Counted from the first letter of the stretch, positions 1 to 7,105 are shown. The stretch: DNA of 19,782 nt from GCA-2732805 sp964516605 (GCA_964516605.1 CAZFAA010000031.1:1-19782); one strand, 5' to 3'. A program made the numbers and translations. The notes: a model not told the origin generated them from the sequence alone.

Positions 1-1074
1 AAAGATCCCCCAAGGCAAAAACTGATACGCCATCTCAACCACTGCTGGGATCGATGTGATCATCAACACAAAGGAACGACCGAGTAGCGCATAAATCAAT
101 ACCGACACCACCCCAACCACAACCGACCAAAAGCAGGTCGCACGAATTGCAGCCCAAAAATTGTCTCTGTTATTCTCGCCAATACTGTTGGCTACCAAAA
201 TCTCTGCAGCATTATTAAACCCATCCTGTGCGTAAGCTAACAACATCATGATATTAATCAGCACGGTATTCGCCGCTAAAATATTTTTACCCAATAAAGC
301 ACTTTGATAATTAAAAAATAAATACACAGACATCAGTGTTGCCGTTCGAATAAAAATATCGCGATTTAAAACTAATAAACGCTTAAATTGCTGCCACTCA
401 AAAATAGCTGTGGTTAAGTACTGGCGTATATTTTTACGACCTAGGAAAACATATACCCCAAAAATCACACCACACCACTGACCAATCACGTCAGCTAACG
501 CGACACCACGCACGTTCATGTGAAACACAAACACCAACACAACATTCAATACAATCGCCGTGCCATTGATGATCAACATCTGATAGAGGCAATAGCGCGT
601 GCGTTTTACCGCTAAAAACCAACCTATTAACACGTAATTCATGAGTACCGCTGGCGCATCCCAAATACGCACATAAAAATACTGCAGTGTATAATACGCC
701 AAAACGCTGCGGTCTTTGAGGAAAAACTGAATCACATCGCCAATTGGCTTCATGAGCAGTAATAAAATAAGCGCACTGAGCAATGCTAGAAACATTGCAC
801 GCTCAAACACAATCACGCATTCTTGCCTATCCTGCCGACCAAATGCTTGCGCAATAAAACCTGTTGTTGCTTGACGCAAAAAACTAAAGCACCAATAGAT
901 AAAGTCAAAAATACTGACACCAAAAACGACCTCATCCTGAAAGTAAGCACTATTTAAATGAACAACCTCGATTGTATTGCTCAACCCAAGCAATGGCACA
1001 GTTAAGTTCGAAAAAATTAAAGGTAGCGCAATTCTAGGCACTTCAATACGGGTTAAGAAAGATAATTTTTTCAT
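1..1074 (-). CDS. dinF: DinF-type MATE efflux transporter, 3' end outside window
   Basis: The reading frame is open from an ATG at 1074 to the left edge (358 codons); the family is about 440-450 residues, so roughly the last 90 are missing. It is a polytopic inner-membrane protein of the MATE family, which exports organic cations and drugs in exchange for Na+ or H+. The N-terminal half follows the DinF subgroup closely: PLIFSNLTVPLLGL near residues 18-31, TTGFIAQAFG near 70-79, the WDAPAVLMNYVLIGW block and a later LNRDIFIRTATL. GGAG lies 5 nt before the ATG. Residue 33 is Asn (GLSNT) where DinF proteins usually have Asp (GLVDT). The gene is divergent from the MFS gene across 186 bp. No LexA-type box is visible upstream, so SOS control as in E. 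coli is not supported. The family is sure; the substrate is unknown. Confidence 0.9.
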   Translation of the reverse strand, partial: MKKLSFLTRIEVPRIALPLIFSNLTVPLLGLSNTIEVVHLNSAYFQDEVVFGVSIFDFIYWCFSFLRQATTGFIAQAFGRQDRQECVIVFERAMFLALLSALILLLLMKPIGDVIQFFLKDRSVLAYYTLQYFYVRIWDAPAVLMNYVLIGWFLAVKRTRYCLYQMLIINGTAIVLNVVLVFVFHMNVRGVALADVIGQWCGVIFGVYVFLGRKNIRQYLTTAIFEWQQFKRLLVLNRDIFIRTATLMSVYLFFNYQSALLGKNILAANTVLINIMMLLAYAQDGFNNAAEILVANSIGENNRDNFWAAIRATCFWSVVVGVVSVLIYALLGRSFVLMITSIPAVVEMAYQFLPWGIF

Positions 1075-1202
1075 AGCCGCTCCATTATCTTGGAATATGT
1101 TGCAGTATGCCACTATAAATTGTCAGGCTATGCATAGCGAGTTTACGCCTGTGTTTGCACACCTTACCCCCCAAGCACCACCCCCTTAAACGGCTAACCC
1201 AC

Positions 1203-1230
1203 TTGAAACACGCTGTAAACACTGTATGCT
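1203..1230 (+). promoter_or_regulatory. candidate sigma-70 promoter of the MFS gene
   Basis: TTGAAA (1203-1208) and TATGCT (1225-1230) are separated by 16 bp, giving five and four matches to the -35 and -10 consensus. A transcript would start near 1237, about 24 nt before the GTG start at 1261. This is prediction by motif only. The rest of the divergent gap (1075-1202) shows no clear promoter for the minus-strand MATE gene. Confidence 0.45.
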
Positions 1231-1260
1231 TACCGCTTAAATTGGCGAGGTTAACAAACA

Positions 1261-2625
1261 GTGTTAAAGCAAGAACGTTCAGCTGTATTCTCATTATCAT
1301 TCATTATGGCCTTTCGCATGCTCGGCTTATTTATGGTCTTACCGGTTTTTTCAGCCTATGCCAGCACCATTCCAGGCGCCACCACCACTTTAATCGGTAT
1401 TGCGCTTGGTATTTACGGCTTAACTCAAGCGTGCTTACAACTGCCCTTTGGGATGTTATCCGATAAAATTGGGCGCAAGCCAATTATTACTGTAGGACTC
1501 ATCTTGTTTGCAAGCGGCAGTGTCATCGCCGCACTTTCACATAGTATAAACGGCATGATTCTTGGGCGTGCCATACAAGGAGCTGGCGCAATTGGCAGCA
1601 CGTGCATTGCCTTGGTTGCTGATTTAACACGTGATGAGCAACGCAGCAAGGCGATGGCCTTTCTTGGCTTGTCTATTGGTACCGCCTTCACCCTAGCACT
1701 CGTCATAGGACCCATACTGAATACCTGGTTTCATTTAAGTGGTATTTTCTGGGCCACTGCTATTTTTGCCGGCATCGGTTTGATTTTACTGTACGCCAGT
1801 GTTCCAACCCCCCCAAAGCTGACCATTCATGCGGATACGGAAACAATTCCAGCACGTTTAAAAGCGATACTCAGCCACCCTGAATTAATACGCTTAAATA
1901 TTGGTATAGCCTGTTCACACGCTATTTTAATGGCGACCTTTATCGCGATCCCTATTCTTCTAACTCACCATCTAAACCTATCCGAATGGGATCAAACACT
2001 TTTATATTTAATCGTGATGTTCTTAGCATTTTTTTCAATGCTACCGTTTATCATCATCGCTGAAAAAAAACGTCATATAAAAGGTATTTTTGCAGGTGCT
2101 GTTTTCATCCTATCGCTGTCACAATTACTCTTGCTCTGTTTGCCTCTGAACGCTGTTATCATCACGATCTTACTTTTCTTATTTTTTACCGCTTTTACCA
2201 TTTTAGAAGCCTTACTACCCTCTTTAGTCTCCAAGATCGCGCCCATTCGTAGTAAAGGTACGGCAACAGGTATTTACTCCACCGCGCAATTTTTGGGTAT
2301 TTTCATCGGTGGCGCGCTCGGCGGTGTGCTCTACAGCCACTATCAATTTATTGGTGTATTTACATTTGGTACAGTTTCGGGGTTGCTATGGTTCATAATC
2401 ACCCTCTCAATGAAACAGCCCCCATATTTATCGACGATGATTTTTGCAGTAACACCAGATATGACATTGAAACAACAAGAGTATTACCATGCGCTACTCA
2501 CAATTAAGGGTGTCAGTGAAGTAGCTTTTATGAATGAAGATAACCTGGTCTATATCAAGGCAGACAAGAAAATAATTAGCGAAAACGAATTGCGAAATCA
2601 TATCCAAACGGGTAACCTGTGCTGA
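1261..2625 (+). CDS. yajR: YajR-like MFS transporter with C-terminal YAM domain
   Basis: This is a 454-residue major facilitator superfamily protein, the same length as E. coli YajR. It has twelve hydrophobic segments. The MFS motif A is at residues 64-74 (GMLSDKIGRKP), and the RDLT-like VADLTRDEQRSKAMAF and EALLPSLVSKIAP blocks match YajR. After the last membrane segment the conserved KQPPYLS leads into a soluble tail of about 65 residues, corresponding to the ferredoxin-like YAM domain that distinguishes YajR from other MFS drug exporters. The start is a GTG, chosen because MLKQERSAVFSLSF matches the family N-terminus; a GAGG lies some 10 nt upstream. An ATG at 1306 would delete part of the first membrane helix. 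It is probably a proton-driven exporter; the natural substrate is unknown. Genes of this type lie beside ssb and uvrA in Pseudomonas, as I recall. Confidence 0.9.
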   Translation: MLKQERSAVFSLSFIMAFRMLGLFMVLPVFSAYASTIPGATTTLIGIALGIYGLTQACLQLPFGMLSDKIGRKPIITVGLILFASGSVIAALSHSINGMILGRAIQGAGAIGSTCIALVADLTRDEQRSKAMAFLGLSIGTAFTLALVIGPILNTWFHLSGIFWATAIFAGIGLILLYASVPTPPKLTIHADTETIPARLKAILSHPELIRLNIGIACSHAILMATFIAIPILLTHHLNLSEWDQTLLYLIVMFLAFFSMLPFIIIAEKKRHIKGIFAGAVFILSLSQLLLLCLPLNAVIITILLFLFFTAFTILEALLPSLVSKIAPIRSKGTATGIYSTAQFLGIFIGGALGGVLYSHYQFIGVFTFGTVSGLLWFIITLSMKQPPYLSTMIFAVTPDMTLKQQEYYHALLTIKGVSEVAFMNEDNLVYIKADKKIISENELRNHIQTGNLC

Positions 2626-2719
2626 TAACTTTTTTAAGGCATCTTTAAGAAAAGTGTCTGCACAATACATTTTGTATGGCTGACTAGTAGATAATCAACC
2701 TAGGTGCTTTGCAAAATTT
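2626..2719. other. intergenic start of the MFS-ssb gap
   Basis: This is the first part of a 354-bp gene-free stretch (2626-2979). It holds only weak AT-rich inverted repeats (for example ATACA/TGTAT near 2666-2677) and an imperfect GGnTGA/TCAnCC hairpin at 2678-2700. That hairpin might extend copy A of the repeated element upstream, since copy B also has a hairpin at the comparable place (4542-4559). I see no convincing intrinsic terminator for the MFS gene. Confidence 0.4.
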
Positions 2720-2900
2720 TACTAACGTAGCAGTAATAGGTTAGGCCACCTGTATTTGCAAACCCCGTTTGTTGTATAGGTGGAGAGTTTGATTGCTTGA
2801 ATGATCGAGCGCGCTTGGGAGCATATGAATAATATGTGACAAGTGAGCAAGATTTTTCGAGCAAAATGGCTCCTCTATAACAAAACTGTTAGGAGAGCTA
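2720..2900 (+). ncRNA. putative structured RNA element, copy A
   Basis: This non-coding element shares about 80% of positions, in two hand-aligned blocks, with the reverse complement of 4350-4525. Four helices can be drawn in the same places in both copies: (1) CTAAC 2722-2726 with GTTAG 2740-2744; (2) CCACCT 2746-2751 with AGGTGG 2778-2783, enclosing CAAAC/GTTTG at 2759-2771; (3) GCTTG 2813-2817 with CAAGT 2840-2844, enclosing CATAT/ATATG at 2822-2836; (4) GCTC(C)TC 2869-2875 with GAGAGC 2893-2898. The plus strand is favoured because variable pairs become G-U here but A-C on the other strand. It ends about 80 nt before the ssb start, so it could be the ssb leader, the MFS 3' UTR or an independent small RNA. 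I do not recognise the family. The frame open in copy B is stopped early here by TAG, so a protein is unlikely. Confidence 0.55.
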
Positions 2901-2945
2901 ATCCAGTACAGCGATTTGTGCTTAATATTACATACACAGATTAAC

Positions 2946-2969
2946 AGCTTTTAGATAAAAAGCTAGGAG
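2946..2969 (+). promoter_or_regulatory. stem-loop abutting the ssb ribosome binding site
   Basis: AGCTTTT (2946-2952) and AAAAGCT (2958-2964) form a perfect 7-bp stem with a 5-nt loop. The Shine-Dalgarno AGGAG (2965-2969) follows directly, 10 nt before the ssb ATG. The arrangement resembles the leaders of rplC, rpsM and rpmJ in this window. Its effect (protection of the 5' end or control of initiation) is inferred only. Confidence 0.5.
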
Positions 2970-2979
2970 TGAAAATAAC

Positions 2980-3420
2980 ATGGCAAGAGGCGTAAATAAA
3001 GCGTTATTAATAGGTAACCTCGGGAGTGATCCTGAAGTACGTTACACCCCGAATGGTAATGCCATTGCGAACGTGGTATTAGCAACCAGTTCAGCGTGGC
3101 GTGACAAACAAACAGGTGAGTTAAATGAACGTACAGAGTGGCACCGCATTGTATTTTTCAACCGGTTGGCTGAAATTGTAAGTGAATACCTGCGTAAAGG
3201 TTCTAAAATTTATGTTGAAGGCAGTTTGCGTACTCGTAAATGGCAAGATAAAAGTGGTGTTGATCGTTACACGACTGAAATTATTGCTAATGAAATGCAG
3301 ATTCTCGATAATCGCAATAGCGGTAGCGCACCAGGCCAAAACTCTGAATTAGTTTCAGATAAAACAGCGGATATCGCGATGGAAAGCATCGAAAGTTTTG
3401 ATGACGACATCCCCTTCTAA
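2980..3420 (+). CDS. ssb: single-stranded DNA-binding protein SSB
   Basis: The 146-residue protein acts as a homotetramer coating single-stranded DNA in replication, recombination and repair. The N-terminal OB fold (about residues 1-105) begins with the typical ARGVNKALLIGNLGSDPE and keeps the DNA-stacking tryptophans in AWRD, EWHR and KWQD. A short Ser/Gly/Asn-rich linker follows, and the protein ends in the acidic tip DDDIPF that recruits partner proteins. It is shorter than E. coli SSB (178) because the linker is short. The ATG at 2980 has AGGAG 10 nt upstream. The gene is separated from the MFS gene by 354 bp carrying the repeated structured element, and runs almost directly into the lyase gene, suggesting one transcript. 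Confidence 0.98.
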   Translation: MARGVNKALLIGNLGSDPEVRYTPNGNAIANVVLATSSAWRDKQTGELNERTEWHRIVFFNRLAEIVSEYLRKGSKIYVEGSLRTRKWQDKSGVDRYTTEIIANEMQILDNRNSGSAPGQNSELVSDKTADIAMESIESFDDDIPF

Positions 3421-3422
3421 AC

Positions 3423-4259
3423 ATGACCTCAAGACAGCTTCATCTTTTAACTAACAAGCAGCCCATCATTGCGCCTGGTGCATTTGATGGGTTATCTGCG
3501 CGTCTCATAGAGCAAGCCGGATTTGCAGCGATCTACGCCAGTGGTGGCGCTATAGCACGCAGCTGTGGCTTTCCGGACATTGGCTTAATTTGTTTTAATG
3601 AAATACTTCAACGCTTGCAACATATGGTTGAAGTAACCACTATTCCTATTATTGCTGATGCGGATACAGGATTTGGCAATGAAGTGAATGTGCGGCGAAC
3701 CATCAAAGAATACCAACGCATTGGCATTAGCGCTTGCCATATCGAAGATCAAGAATTTCCAAAACGCTGTGGACACCTCGATGGCAAAGGCCTGATTACA
3801 ACAGCAGAAATGGCCACAAAAATTAAAGCGGCCAAAGATGCTGCGGGAGCAGGTTTTATCGTCATTGCACGCACCGATGCGATCGCCGTAGAAGGGTTTG
3901 ATCAAGCTATCGAACGTGCTAATGCCTATGCCGATGCTGGTGCTGATGTGATTTTCGTTGAGGCGCCCACCACAATCCAACAGATAGAACAGATTGCAAG
4001 CGATGTGCGTGCGCCAAAATTATTGAATATGTTTCATGGCGGCAAAACACCGATTATGCCAATAGAGACGCTCGCAAAATTAGGTTACGCTATTGTCATC
4101 ATTCCGTCAGACTTACAACGCGCTGCCATTAAAGCCATGCAAAGAACGCTGCAGGCAATTAAACAACACGGTGATAGCAGCAGTATAAGCGAGCAACTGA
4201 CAAGCTTTAATGAACGTGAACAGATTATTGGCACTCAGGCTTATCTACACGGAAAATAA
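3423..4259 (+). CDS. isocitrate lyase / PEP mutase superfamily C-C lyase
   Basis: This 278-residue TIM-barrel enzyme belongs to the isocitrate lyase/PEP phosphonomutase superfamily. Visible hallmarks are ADADTGFGN (residues 78-86, Mg-binding aspartates 79 and 81), HIEDQ with Glu108, the signature KRCGH at 114-118 with Cys116, and IARTDA around Arg150. The cysteine signature is that of lyases (methylisocitrate, dimethylmalate and related 2-hydroxy-diacid lyases), not PEP mutases, which lack it. It is likely cytosolic and releases pyruvate or succinate from a 2-hydroxy acid; the substrate cannot be assigned. PrpB is one possibility, but no prp genes are nearby. The ATG lies 2 nt after the ssb stop with no Shine-Dalgarno, so translation is probably coupled to ssb. 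It converges with rplQ. Confidence 0.88.
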   Translation: MTSRQLHLLTNKQPIIAPGAFDGLSARLIEQAGFAAIYASGGAIARSCGFPDIGLICFNEILQRLQHMVEVTTIPIIADADTGFGNEVNVRRTIKEYQRIGISACHIEDQEFPKRCGHLDGKGLITTAEMATKIKAAKDAAGAGFIVIARTDAIAVEGFDQAIERANAYADAGADVIFVEAPTTIQQIEQIASDVRAPKLLNMFHGGKTPIMPIETLAKLGYAIVIIPSDLQRAAIKAMQRTLQAIKQHGDSSSISEQLTSFNEREQIIGTQAYLHGK

Positions 4260-4349
4260 TCACATCTGGCAACAAGCAGCATGCCCTGAGCCCTTACACA
4301 GTTGCGGGGTATAACCACCTGCAACAAATAGTAATACGTCGTAACATGC
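4260..4349. other. intergenic tail after the lyase gene
   Basis: This is part of the 357-bp convergent gap (4260-4616). An imperfect hairpin, GTTGCGGG with CCTGCAAC, is visible around 4301-4325 on the plus strand. No T-run follows it, so a terminator for the lyase transcript is not established. A TTG-initiated open frame of 76 codons crosses this stretch on the minus strand, but it is judged non-coding. Confidence 0.35.
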
Positions 4350-4525
4350 CAGCCCTCCCCACAGTTTTTGCCCTAGAGGGGCTATTTTGTTCGAAAAATT
4401 TTGCTTGCTTGACACATATGATTTATATGCTCCACACAAGCTCGATTTTTCAACCAAACTCCCCACCTCTATGACAAACGTGGTTTGCAAATACAGGCGG
4501 TCTGAGCTATTACAATACGTCAGGA
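4350..4525 (-). ncRNA. putative structured RNA element, copy B (inverted)
   Basis: This is the inverted partner of 2720-2900, read on the minus strand, starting about 90 nt after the rplQ stop. The helices are: (1) CTGA/TCAG at 4520-4523 and 4502-4505; (2) CCGCCT/AGGTGG at 4495-4500 and 4463-4468, with inner CAAAC/GTTTG; (3) GCTTG/CAAGC at 4437-4441 and 4407-4411, with inner CATAT/ATATG; (4) GCCC(C)TC/GAGGGC at 4376-4382 and 4352-4357. Against copy A, helix 1 changes A-T to G-C and helix 4 changes T-A to C-G, both as paired substitutions. Helix 2 changes A-T to G-T and helix 3 changes G-T to G-C. It could be transcribed by read-through from the alpha operon or from its own promoter, which I cannot see. 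No run of T follows helix 4, so it is not a simple terminator. Confidence 0.55.
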
Positions 4526-4541
4526 AATGACGACGCCATTG

Positions 4542-4559
4542 GGTGACTTATTAGCCACC
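4542..4559. other. 7-bp hairpin between rplQ and copy B
   Basis: GGTGACT (4542-4548) and AGCCACC (4553-4559) form a stem with a TATT loop. Read on the minus strand it is GGTGGCT-AATA-AGTCACC with one G-T pair. It is followed by mixed sequence rather than T, so it is not a classical terminator. It may be an upstream part of the repeated element. Confidence 0.35.
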
Positions 4560-4590
4560 GCTAGGACGTCAAAGTTGCGAAGTTTTATTT

Positions 4591-4616
4591 TAGAAAATTA
4601 TGCTAAATAAAGCATA
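4591..4616 (-). terminator. weak intrinsic-terminator-like hairpin after rplQ
   Basis: On the minus strand, immediately after the rplQ stop, TATGCT and AGCATA (4611-4616 and 4599-4604) form a 6-bp stem with a 6-nt loop, followed by ATTTTCT. The stem is short and AT-rich, so termination would be partial at best. Read-through into copy B of the structured element is plausible. Confidence 0.35.
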
Positions 4617-4991
4617 CTATGATTCTGCCGCCTCAAGACGATCTGATAACTCAATGATAGCCATCGGTGCGTTATCACCTGTGCGAAACCCACACTTCAA
4701 AACACGCGTATAGCCACCAGGACGTTCCTTATGACGCGGTCCTACTGTGGTAAACAGTTTTGCAACGATAGCCTTATCGCGCAAGCGACTAAACGCTAAA
4801 CGACGATTTGCAACGCTGTCATTTTTTGCCAACGTAATAAGTGGCTCAACAAAACGGCGTAACTCTTTAGCCTTAGGCACTGTTGTGCGAATCACTTCAT
4901 GCTTTAACAACGAGACCGCCATGTTTTTAAACATAGCTGCACGGTGCGAACTGTTTCTATTTAATTTTCTACCGCTTTTTCTATGGTGCAT
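4617..4991 (-). CDS. rplQ: 50S ribosomal protein L17
   Basis: The 124-residue protein (E. coli 127) sits near the exit of the peptide tunnel on the large subunit. It opens with the family signature MHHRKSGRKLNRNSSHR and continues with the conserved MFKNMAVSLLKHE and TTVPKAKELRRFVEPLITLAK blocks. It is the last gene of the alpha operon, starting 52 nt after rpoA. The short C-terminus (AAES) is normal. What follows it, a weak hairpin and then the structured repeat element, is unusual. Confidence 0.98.
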   Translation of the reverse strand: MHHRKSGRKLNRNSSHRAAMFKNMAVSLLKHEVIRTTVPKAKELRRFVEPLITLAKNDSVANRRLAFSRLRDKAIVAKLFTTVGPRHKERPGGYTRVLKCGFRTGDNAPMAIIELSDRLEAAES

Positions 4992-5043
4992 TTCTCTTCT
5001 ACCTCATTCAATAAGCAATTCCCTATTGGGTAATTACTGAAAA

Positions 5044-6030
5044 TTAGTCATCGTGCATATCAGCAGGGGGCCATGGATCAACCATCATACCTAAACTCAA
5101 ACCACGCTGTGCTAACACTGTTTTAATTTCCATTAATGACTTCTTACCTAAGTTAGGTGTTTTCAATAAATCATTCTCTGTACGCTGTACCAAATCACCT
5201 ATGTAATAGATATTTTCAGCTTTCAGGCAGTTTGCAGCACGAACCGTCAACTCAAGATCATCCACTGGACGTAGTAAAATTGGGTCAACTCGATCGCCCG
5301 AATCGTCAATACGCCCCATATCTTCATGAGGTAATTCAACAAACACAGCCAATTGATGCTGCAGAATAGTAGCTGAACGGCGGATTGCTTCTTCAGGATC
5401 CAAGGTGCCATTTGTTTCAAGATTAATAATCAATTTATCCAAGTCAGTACGTCTTTCAACACGTGCATTCTCAACTTGATAAGTCACATTCTTTACTGGG
5501 CTGAACGAAGCATCCAAATGCAATAATCCAACTTGCTGTGTTTCTTCCGTGTAATCACGCCGAACTGATGCAGGCTCATAACCACGTCCCACAACTACTT
5601 TGAGCTTCATATTGAAGTCTACATCTTGTGTTAAATGAGCAATCACATGGCTTGGATTAACAATCTCAATATCACTTTCTAATGTAATATCGCCTGCACT
5701 AACAACACCGGCTTTATTTTTGCGAAGTGATAAAACCACTTCTTTACGACCTTGCATTTTAAATGCAATCCCTTTTAGATTAAGAAGAATATCAACAACA
5801 TCTTCTTTAACACCTTCAAGACTGCTGTATTCATGCAACACATTATCAATCTGCACTTCTGTTATCGCAGCTCCAGGCATAGATGATAGTAAAATACGAC
5901 GCAATGCATTACCAAGCGTATGACCAAACCCTCGCTCCAAAGGCTCAAGCGTAATTTTGGAATGCATAGGTGACAAAGCCTCTACATGAATTGACTTCGG
6001 TGTTAAAAATTCTGTATAAATTTCTTGCAT
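5044..6030 (-). CDS. rpoA: RNA polymerase alpha subunit
   Basis: The 328-residue protein (E. coli 329) dimerises to nucleate RNA polymerase assembly. The N-terminal domain has LEPLERGFGHTLGNALRR, the classic alpha motif, and ETNGTLDPEEAIRR. A linker leads to VDPILLRPVDDLELT and the C-terminal domain, which keeps the UP-element and activator surface residues (RAANCLKAE, then NLGKKSLMEIK). The start is the ATG at 6030 (MQEIYTEFL), matching the family N-terminus and preceded by GAGG; the longer frame from 6063 would overlap rpsD and adds unconserved residues. It lies 10 nt after rpsD, the usual alpha-operon order. Confidence 0.98.
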   Translation of the reverse strand: MQEIYTEFLTPKSIHVEALSPMHSKITLEPLERGFGHTLGNALRRILLSSMPGAAITEVQIDNVLHEYSSLEGVKEDVVDILLNLKGIAFKMQGRKEVVLSLRKNKAGVVSAGDITLESDIEIVNPSHVIAHLTQDVDFNMKLKVVVGRGYEPASVRRDYTEETQQVGLLHLDASFSPVKNVTYQVENARVERRTDLDKLIINLETNGTLDPEEAIRRSATILQHQLAVFVELPHEDMGRIDDSGDRVDPILLRPVDDLELTVRAANCLKAENIYYIGDLVQRTENDLLKTPNLGKKSLMEIKTVLAQRGLSLGMMVDPWPPADMHDD

Positions 6031-6040
6031 AGTTAGGCCT

Positions 6041-6664
6041 CTACTTAGAATAAAGTTCCACAACTAAATTCACTTTGAACTCAGCCGGCAATTCAGATAA
6101 CTCTGGCACTTCTTTAAAAGTACCCTTAAGATCTTTCGCATCAACATCAATCCAAGAAGGCTGTGTACGTAATTGCTGCGCTAATTCCATTGCAGCACGA
6201 ATACGCAACTGACCTTTTGAACGGCTACGCACTTCAACTACATCACCCGGCTTAACCTGATAAGAAGCAATATTAACAGCACTACCATTAACCAAAATAG
6301 CTTTATGATTCACAAGTTGCCTTGCCTCAGCACGAGTTGCCGCAAGACCAATCCGGTATACAACATTATCCAATCTGCTCTCTAATAGCTTTAGCAAATT
6401 GCCACCTGTAGAACCTTTCGCACTATCAGCAGCAGCATAATAGTTACGAAATTGACGCTCTAAAACGCCATAATAACGACGAATTAATTGTTTCATGCGC
6501 AACTGAGTACCATAATCAGAGCTGCGACCACGACGCTGCCAATGCTGACCTGGCAAATGATCTAACTTACATTTAGTATCGATAGAACGAATACCACTCT
6601 TCAAACCAAGATCTGTCTTCTCACGACGAGACAAACGACATTTTGGACCTATATATTTAGCCAT
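6041..6664 (-). CDS. rpsD: 30S ribosomal protein S4
   Basis: The 207-residue protein (E. coli 206) nucleates assembly of the 30S subunit by binding the 5' domain of 16S rRNA. It begins with YIGPKCRLSRRE and has the conserved LKSGIRSIDTKCK and YGVLERQFRNYY blocks. The S4 RNA-binding domain (about residues 97-160) includes LESRLDNVVYR, ATRAEARQLVNHKAI and NIASYQV, and the protein ends with the usual VELYSK. In E. coli S4 also represses the alpha operon through a pseudoknot in the rpsM leader; the leader here looks too short for that structure. The start ATG at 6664 follows rpsK after 14 nt. Confidence 0.98.
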   Translation of the reverse strand: MAKYIGPKCRLSRREKTDLGLKSGIRSIDTKCKLDHLPGQHWQRRGRSSDYGTQLRMKQLIRRYYGVLERQFRNYYAAADSAKGSTGGNLLKLLESRLDNVVYRIGLAATRAEARQLVNHKAILVNGSAVNIASYQVKPGDVVEVRSRSKGQLRIRAAMELAQQLRTQPSWIDVDAKDLKGTFKEVPELSELPAEFKVNLVVELYSK

Positions 6665-6678
6665 AGTAAATCTTTCTC

Positions 6679-7056
6679 CTAAACACGACGCTTTTTACGT
6701 GGACGGCAGCCATTATGCGGCAAACGAGTTTTATCTTTCAGTTTAATTACTTCAAGGCCTGAGGTATGCAATGCACGAATCGCTGAATCACGCCCAGCTC
6801 CTGGACCACTAATTTCTACAACGACACGTCTCAAATTGTATTCATCCACAGCAGCACGAGCCACCGCTTCCGCGGCTAACTGAGCTGCGTAAGGTGTACC
6901 TTTGCGCGAACCTTTAAAACCCGCACGACCCGCTGAATACTGACACAGAACATTGCCAGACAAATCAGTAATAGTCACAATAGTATTGTTAAAAGATGCC
7001 TGAATATGAGCAATACCTTCTGAAATTTGACGTTTGCCACGATTTTTAGATGCCAT
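6679..7056 (-). CDS. rpsK: 30S ribosomal protein S11
   Basis: The 125-residue protein (E. coli 129) lies on the 30S platform at the mRNA exit side. HIQASFNNTIVTITD near residues 17-31 and the C-terminal PHNGCRPRKKRRV identify it. Between them the sequence is less gammaproteobacterial than its neighbours: QYSAGRAGFKGSRKGTPYAAQ and GPGAGRDSAIRAL differ from the usual GGSGFRGSRKSTPFAAQ and GPGPGRESTIRAL. It is intact and in its normal place between rpsM and rpsD; a 49-nt gap containing a 5-bp hairpin (7089-7102) separates it from rpsM. The divergence is probably lineage-specific drift. Confidence 0.97.
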   Translation of the reverse strand: MASKNRGKRQISEGIAHIQASFNNTIVTITDLSGNVLCQYSAGRAGFKGSRKGTPYAAQLAAEAVARAAVDEYNLRRVVVEISGPGAGRDSAIRALHTSGLEVIKLKDKTRLPHNGCRPRKKRRV

Positions 7057-7105
7057 GTATATAAACCTTAATTAAATTAGTGTTGTTCAGCGGGGAACCG
7101 CTACA

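Noticed and set aside
2785..2794. AGAGTTTGAT in copy A resembles the 5' end of 16S rRNA
   Set aside because: The match is about ten bases, is not kept in copy B (AGTTTGGTT), and nothing around it follows 16S rRNA.
4409..4430. TTGACA with TATATG downstream on the plus strand inside copy B
   Set aside because: Spacing to the -10-like sequence is about 11 bp, too short, and these bases are explained by helix 3 of the element.
4260..4490. 76-codon open frame on the minus strand across copy B
   Set aside because: It starts with TTG without a ribosome binding site, its homologous stretch in copy A hits a stop after a few codons, and the shared changes follow RNA pairing rather than codon positions.
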